A DNA stretch of 64,000 nt from Phoenix dactylifera. Its lineage: Eukaryota; Streptophyta; Magnoliopsida; Arecales; Arecaceae. The DNA lies in assembly GCF_009389715.1 (NCBI RefSeq), contig NC_052405.1, forward strand, positions 10,432,694 through 10,496,693. Direction: 5' to 3'. The translations under genes were made by a program, and so were the position numbers. Shown here piece by piece: positions 57,785-64,000 of this stretch (position 1 is its first letter; each line of letters starts with the position of its first letter). The notes below the pieces were generated by a model. It was not told where the DNA came from, did no database searches, and worked only from the letters and a program-made list of their open reading frames with translations.

Positions 57785-58465
57785 ATAACTTGGGTCTGTT
57801 TGATAGGGCTGTTGGAAGTAAAATTTTTTTAAGTGGAGTTTTTTTATAAAAAAATATTTCCTGTTTTGTAACTATATTTTTAAAGTGTTGTAAAATTTAA
57901 TATGTGCTTGATAAATAAACTAAAAAAAAAATTTAGTATGATAAAATGACTATAATAAATATTGCATAGTATTATGTAACAAAATATAATATATATTAAT
58001 ACATAGTACAACATTACTATAATATAATATAATATTATTATAAATATAGCAATATAATATTGTATACTATAGCATAATAATATAACATAACATATCAATA
58101 TTAATGTAATATAATACTATATTTATAGCATAATATAATAATAAATATATAAAATATTATAATAATAATTATTATTATAGATTAATATTTTATTAGTATA
58201 ATAGTTTTAGGAATAATTTTTGTAATTATAATATTTTATTAGGAATATTTTGATCTAAAAAAATTTATAAATCAAAACAGCTTTCCGATGTATGCTAAAA
58301 GTATTTTTTAAAGAAGCTCTAAAATAGAGCTTCTTCCAAAAAACTGTTAGCTTTATAGTACATCTAAAACAGCTTTTTGATTTTTTATTAAATATTTTTA
58401 TTTTATCTAAAAATATTTTTGGGGAATCAGAACTTTATGGTCCAAAAGCTCTACTAGCTGGCTTT
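57785..58465. repeat. AT-rich block with possible foldback edges
   Basis: A 400-base, almost purely A/T core (57880-58250) is flanked by GCTGTTGGAAGTAAA on the left and by AAAGCTTCT/AGAGCTTCTT and CCAAAAGCTCTAC words on the right. The layout is like a MITE, but no terminal repeats or target duplication were confirmed. Confidence 0.3.
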
Positions 58466-58499
58466 AATAATTCCAGTGTGACTTCGACCCACATTAGTT

Positions 58500-58966
58500 C
58501 CGTTCCGTTCCGTTTCCACCCCATCTGACCCAAAATTAAATGGGTCGACGCGGGTTATCCTTCATCCCAAAGACTCGGCCGGTGGTGGCTTTGGTATTTC
58601 CTTTTCTTGGGTGGGCGAGAGGCGGTGGCCTCTGGATCACCTCCCCGCCTCCGCAATCGCGTGCAACTTCACGCCTCTATCGCCGCCGCCGCCGCCGCCG
58701 CTGCCGGACCAGGTCAGTCTCCCCTCTCCGCCCTCTCTCTATTCCCCCATCTCCTCCCCATTTCCATGTGCCCCCTTTCTTTTTCTTTCCCCTTTTCTTT
58801 TCTTTGGGAAAACCCTACAACCAACAACCAGCCTGCTCGTCTATCGATTGCTCTGCACACACACACTAATCAATTATGTATATGCAAACATATATAATTT
58901 ATTTTCGTAAAGTTGGTACTCGTCACCTGCTTATCGCTGGTGCAGTTTCTCTTACAGGCTTCAACG
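58500..58966 (+). promoter_or_regulatory. Promoter and 5' leader of the helicase gene
   Basis: GC-rich sequence with a GCC microsatellite (about 58680-58705). A donor-like GACCAG|GTCAGT at 58712 and acceptors GGTGCAG (58945) or CTTACAG (58958) suggest an intron in the 5' UTR. Frames of 96-109 codons here come from composition, not conservation. Confidence 0.5.
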
Positions 58967-61820
58967 ATGGATGACAACATGACTTCTTCTTCTCCGCATG
59001 CAGTCGGTGATATTGACGATGCAGCTGAAGGTAGCTCGTGACATTGACACCAACCACTTCTCTTTTTACTTATTTCTTCATCTTTTGAGCGTCATCATTT
59101 GTAGATGTTTTCTGGATGCTTTCAGTTCCTATGCTCTTCTAGGTCCGGTTCGTAATTAATTCACTCATGTCTCTTGTGGCTTCTGTACTAAATTTTATCT
59201 ATCTTCCCGTGCACCTCCGACGGTAACAATTGCTTGTGCTGCTGGAAGGGGGAGGTTGCAGAATCTAAATCTAATAGTGATGCATCGAGACTTAGCTCAA
59301 TTGATGGCAAGCGTTTATCTTTGTGTCTTTTCAAGTTCCATCATGTATCTGTAACTACAGTTTTTTTTGTTTTTTTTTTTTTCCGTTTGGGCAATCTTTC
59401 AGGAGCTTGGTCGCATGCATTGCATGAGATCTCGACCTTCTTAGCTATCTCTCATTTACTTTTCATTCGCCCTCATCAGTTTGATTGGAATCTGTTGCCG
59501 CTAGATTCTGGATTGGGGTCGGACTCCGCCTGCAGTACTCCGAGGTCGGTTGAAACCGAGGTGGAAGGCGGGATCAACCTGCAAAGAAGTCCACTTGCTG
59601 GAAGGTTTCCGGCCGGAGGGCCTTCCGTTGCTTAAGTTAGAAATCTAGAGCAACAGTGGAAGAGAGAAAATGAGTAGAGAGGAGTAGTAGATTGCGTACA
59701 TGAGGGTCCCCTGTTATCTCTTTATATGGGATGAAAGCGGTATCCATTATTTGATTTAGCGTGACGTGCCATAACTGTACGATTGTGGTTGATTGCGCTT
59801 TAACAGCATAGTAACGGCTCCACATGATTAGCATGTGGCGATCATCGTGCCAATCATGCATTTACTGTTGTACCAGTTTAACTGTCGATCCTTATTGCAC
59901 CGAGCAAAATAGCACGTCGATCCTTACCGAAGTCATTCATCTCAGTCATGGCCGAGGTCAAGGAGGTTGGCTCAATCCGACGTTAGGATGACCAATATCC
60001 TCCCCATCAGAATCATCGATCTGAATCCATCTTGTGGAATCTGTTTTACTGTTTCTGTCACGTCTTCATGCTTGGCATTTTATAGTTTAACATAATAGTT
60101 CCAGTTAACAATACAGCCGATAGTTGACAGAATTTTGGATGACACAAACCTGCATGAACACTACATTTTTCTTGGTCTGCGTTTTGCCATACACCTTGCA
60201 GACAAAGTCATTTTCTATCACATTTAAATGCTGAATAGAAACGTAAGATGTGAAATGTTGTATTTCCTGTTAAATTCTGTCACAGAATGCCCTGTGAAGG
60301 AGCGATGCCAGGAGCAGAGAGAAGCCCTTCCAGGAGAGCCCCGTTGTGCTATCTGCGGACGTTATGGTGAATATATATGTGATGAGACAGATGATGATAT
60401 CTGCAGCAAAGAATGTAAAAGTACTCTTCTTGCTAGGCTTGCCAGTACCCAGAAGCCAGCTTTGGACCACAGCCATCCTGTAAAACTACCTGTCAGTGAC
60501 GAATGCTTTTATGTTAGAGATGATAATAGACCCAATTCAGAATCCACTGATCAGATTGAATCTTTGAGAAGCAAAATCGGCATTTGTATTAAGGGGAACT
60601 CTGTCCCTGCTCCAATCTTGTCCTTCTCTTCCTGCAATCTTCCTCAGAAGCTTGAACAAAATCTTGAGTCTGCTGGCTACTTGATACCTACACCAGTTCA
60701 AATGCAGACCATCCCTGCTGCACTGATTAAGAGAAATATGCTTGTTTCTGCGGACACTGGTTCTGGAAAGACTGCTTCTTTTCTAGTTCCCATAGTTTCA
60801 CATTGCTCGAATATTCGACTTCAGCACCTTGCAGAACAGAAGGGGCCATTGGCAATGGTTCTTGCTCCGACTAGAGAGATTTGTGTGCAGGTGGAGGAGC
60901 AGGCCAAGGTTCTTGGAAAGGGTTTGCCTTTTAAAACTGCTCTTGTGATCGGTGGAGATGCCATGGCTGGGCAAGTATACCGAATTCAGAAGGGTGTAGA
61001 GTTGATTGTTGGCACCCCTGGAAGGCTGATTGATCTCCTAACGAAGCATGACATCAATCTAAACGAGGTTTCTGTTCTGGTTTTGGATGAGGTGGATAGC
61101 ATGCTGCAGAAAGGGTTCCGGGATCAGGTGATGCAAATCTTCCAAGCCCTCTCGCAGCCTCAGGTGTTAATGTTCTCAGCAACTATTTCTGAAGAGGTCG
61201 AGAAGATGGCAAGCTCAATGGCTAGAGACTTGATACATGTCATATGTGGGAAGCCGAGCAGACCCAGCAAATCAGTTAAACAGGTAGTCATTTGGGTGGA
61301 ATCTAAGCAGAAGAAACAGAAGCTTTTCGAGATATTGATGAGCAAACAGCATTTTAAACCACCCATTGTGCTGTTTGTGGGTTCAAGACTAGGAGCTGAT
61401 CTTTTGGCTGAAGCAATTACTGTTGTGACTGGATTGAAAGCTCTCTCAATTCATGGTGAGAAGTCAATGAAGGATAGGAGAGACAGTTTGAGGCTGTTTT
61501 TGACAGGAGAGATATCTGTTCTTGTCTCGACTGGGGTTTTGGGGCGTGGGGTGGATCTGTTGAAAGTACGGCAGGTGATAGTTTTTGACATGCCGAGTTC
61601 AATGGCGGAATATGTTCATCAAGTTGGAAGGGCATCTAGAATGGGAGAGGAGGGTGTTGCAATTGTTTTTGTGAATGAGGAGGACAGGAAGCTCTTTAGG
61701 GAGCTTGTTCAGTACCTGAAATCTTCAGGAGCTGCTGTTCCACGGGAGCTTGCAAATTCACGTTATTCAGTAGGCCCTTTTCCGCTGAGCAGCCGACAGA
61801 AGAGGAAATATGGTTATTAA
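58967..61820 (+). CDS. RH41: DEAD-box RNA helicase with HIT zinc finger (RH41-like)
   Basis: Two exons: 58967-59030 and 60286-61820 (532 aa). The join restores GAA at residue 22 and matches the frame. A 45-nt phase-neutral block at 59262-59306 with a GC donor may be an extra exon (547 aa). Near the N-terminus a zf-HIT-like cluster (RCAICGRYGEYIC and DDICSKEC, residues 41-65) precedes the helicase core. The core has a Q-motif-like SAGYLIPTPVQMQ, motif I ADTGSGKT (177-184), Ia APTREI, Ib TPGRLID, motif II DEVD (289-292), SAT (319-321), motif V STGVLGRGVD and motif VI HQVGRASR (from 466). DEVD in place of DEAD, and the HIT finger, point to the RH41 group; plant RH41 proteins are little characterised. 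Role: ATP-dependent RNA unwinding; substrate unknown. The first exon assignment depends on the splice inference. Confidence 0.9.
59500..60000. repeat. Possible LTR fragment in helicase intron 1
   Basis: GC-richer than its surroundings, with CGGTTGAAACCGAGG, a purine-rich stretch, a TATA-like CTCTTTATATGGG (about 59718) and an end near ATCCTCCCCATCAG. The style resembles palm or monocot retrotransposon LTRs. No partner LTR or target duplication lies in the window, so it would be a solo or truncated LTR. Confidence 0.35.
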
Positions 61821-64000
61821 AAGATTCTTGCATGGCAGGTGAGAGACGCATGCATAAATTGGGTCCTTGCTCACCAGAGGTTGTTTTAACAGCTGCTGGA
61901 CCTTCAGATAAATTCTTTTAGTTCTAGAGGTGGTTCATGTCAGTCAAAGAGCCTAGGCATCTCGAGTGCTGGTGGATCTGCATACAAGGTTGAAGGAGGG
62001 ATCAAGATCCTCTCTCCAAAAGCAACACCAAGTATGCATCTTCGAGCTTTCAATTGTTCTTGGTATTTTTTGCCTTAAAAAAATCTGTTCTTAGTGTTTT
62101 TCTTCTATGAATAAATTAGCAAATGACTTTGATTTTTCACTTTGTTATTTTATCTACCTTGGACATCAACCACAGAAGCTCTAGGAACATTTCGAGGTGT
62201 CCTCTTGGCTGTTCGTTGCTGGCATTTTGTGCTTCCTCGGATTTCTGCTGCTTAATTGATTTTCTTTTAAGAATTATGAATTGCAACTCAGGAAATTTGG
62301 ATAGCGCAGTGCTACTACAAGTTTTACTTGCACAATTTTTGGATATGGGATACAAGATGGGTATGCAAAATAGTTTGTGACTTTCTTTTATGAATTTAGT
62401 GAAACCATGGCTAACACAGAATATAATACTAATCAAATGGAGCAAGCTTCTTTTATAAGATTTACAATTTTTACATGTTTTGTGCATTCCAGAAGGTGTA
62501 AAGGGAGTGAAGGATGAGGTGGCCTGTTGTTTATTTTTGTGGAGTTCCAAAACTTATGTATGACATAATCAGAAAATGATGAAACATCTTTTCAGACTCC
62601 TAAACACTTGCTCATAATAAGTTGTGTGTGATGGGATAACTTTGTTTTGACTTTGAATATTTCTGTTTCCAGTAGTCATGAGGAAAATAAGGGAGATAAA
62701 ATGGCATGTCTGTGGATACATACATACATGCATATTTATGTAATTATGTATATTTTGTTATTATATTCTTATCGCTTTAAGTTCTCTATAAATCCAAGTA
62801 GTATATCACATTCGGATAATTCATTTTATTTCTGGTCATTTGAGAAAATAAGACAGATTGATATATTGGAGTCTGTGGCTGCAGGCTTCTGCTTCTGTTT
62901 TCATTATTGAAAAACAAAAAACCTAATCATGCATGATTAGGATGTAAAAGTTCAGTGGTTTCAGCATTTATCTTCCTTAATAGGTCAATAAATGTGGCTT
63001 AGAGGCTATGTTTGATCAAAGGTTGTATTAGTAATCATGGTTCCTCTCACATTTTGGAGCAAGTCTTGCCAGAAGATTGGTCACCTTCTAGCTTACAGGT
63101 GCATATGCAGTAACTGAATTCGACCACCCTTGGTACTGTTTTCCCTTGAATCGTCTTACTCATAGAGTGCAGAAGTATCTAGATAAAATTGGGATTTCTA
63201 CTAGCACAGTGTTTTTTTTCCCCATAATTGTTCCAATGAAAGAATGTACTTTGTCTCCAACATATGCTGTTTTTGCTCCACAGCCTTTTAGGTAACCTGA
63301 TTTTCCCATAGGCTAGTTTTATTAGGAACTTATTTTCTGTTCTATCGGTGCCAAAAAGAAAGGATAGAGTTTCAGGTCCAGACATCACCACCACATTGTA
63401 GCTTCATTGTTTCAACGAAGCTTTGTGACGCGTTTCACTTCTCTACTGTCATCTGTGTGGTCTAGAGGAGATAGGGTTTGGGCTATACGTCATGGTTTCG
63501 TGCATTTTATGCTGTAATCATATTTCTTGTAGACTGCACTTATTGTGATTTTTCACTATTCCTGCCAAATTCTGGTTCTGAAGCTGACAGTGATCTTTTT
63601 ATTCCTTTTCATATATTACTTGCAGATACTTTCCCATAGCACGTTGTTTTCTACTTTGAGAGTTAAAATAATTACAAACAGTAGAACAATTCAGCTCTTT
63701 TAAGAGTAATGGAGATTTTTCTTGGTTCGACAGGTAAGTCATGAAAGAATTAACTTTGAATTTGGAGGATGAAAAATTCAGGGTCATTTGCATTGATATA
63801 GTGAAACTGAAACTTTATGCTGGAATTCCTTCAACTGGCTGGTGTCTACTTCTGCAGGCTTCTCCAAAATCTGGGATTGTTTTGACCATGACAAAGGCCT
63901 GCAAACCGAAGTCATACATGTTGCCCCTTGCGCAATTATTACTTCCAATCCCGACTTAGAGAAGTCTTTGCACAATCTAAAAGCCTAATCTACATGGCGA
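61821..64000. other. Downstream flank of the helicase gene, no gene recognised
   Basis: The first few hundred bases probably form the helicase 3' UTR. The rest is AT-rich with only short frames lacking family resemblance. A later exon of a gene beyond the window cannot be excluded. Confidence 0.5.

Noticed and set aside
58607..58910. 96-109-codon frames upstream of the helicase
   Set aside because: They cover the GCC microsatellite and pyrimidine-rich leader in three phases; best explained as 5' UTR.
59234..59635. 133-codon frame in the helicase first intron
   Set aside because: It runs through a poly(T) tract into LTR-like sequence and does not fit the helicase family.
62137..62550. 137-codon minus-strand frame downstream of the helicase
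   Set aside because: Low-complexity composition, no motif and no splice context.

Overview
The window is nuclear DNA of a seed plant. Four spliced protein-coding genes with canonical plant exon structure sit among retrotransposons, miniature LTR elements, tandem repeats and decayed LINE pieces. The gene sequences read as monocot; a palm-like genome is my inference from the style of the repeats and was not tested by any search.

Layout. 1-4450: tandem arrays extremely rich in GTCGAC, in opposite orientation on the two sides of an intact ORF carrying a plant transposon-type domain. 4780-8283 (-): a multi-exon transposon-type gene with a DUF1985-like N-terminal half and a Ulp1-type (C48) protease C-terminal half. 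9639-26989 (+): an MLO-family seven-transmembrane protein that I reconstruct as 14 exons and 492 aa. Its 8.1-kb first intron holds a young non-autonomous LTR retrotransposon with a perfect 5-bp target duplication. 27829-28343: a complete 515-bp miniature LTR element. 28430-29950: a LINE relic. 30636-39903 (+): a DegP/HtrA-type protease (DEGP14-like; 10 exons, 434 aa). 40905-41395: an imperfect direct repeat. 42236-54284 (-): Rab GDP-dissociation inhibitor (13 exons, 444 aa). Its fifth intron holds an old miniature LTR element. 55274-55920: a second complete miniature LTR element, carrying tRNA-like polymerase III promoter boxes. 58967-61820 (+): a DEAD-box helicase with a HIT zinc finger (RH41-like). 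The last 2.2 kb shows no recognisable gene.

The four host genes are unrelated in function: membrane calcium/calmodulin-linked signalling (MLO), organellar protein quality control (DEGP14-like), vesicle traffic (GDI) and RNA metabolism (RH41-like). DEGP14-like and GDI converge; GDI and the helicase diverge. The most unusual material is in the mobile DNA: the inverted GTCGAC arrays around a transposon ORF, the miniature LTR element with A and B boxes, and an Asp-to-Asn change in the Ulp1 catalytic triad. All exon coordinates come from reading splice sites and protein continuity by eye.
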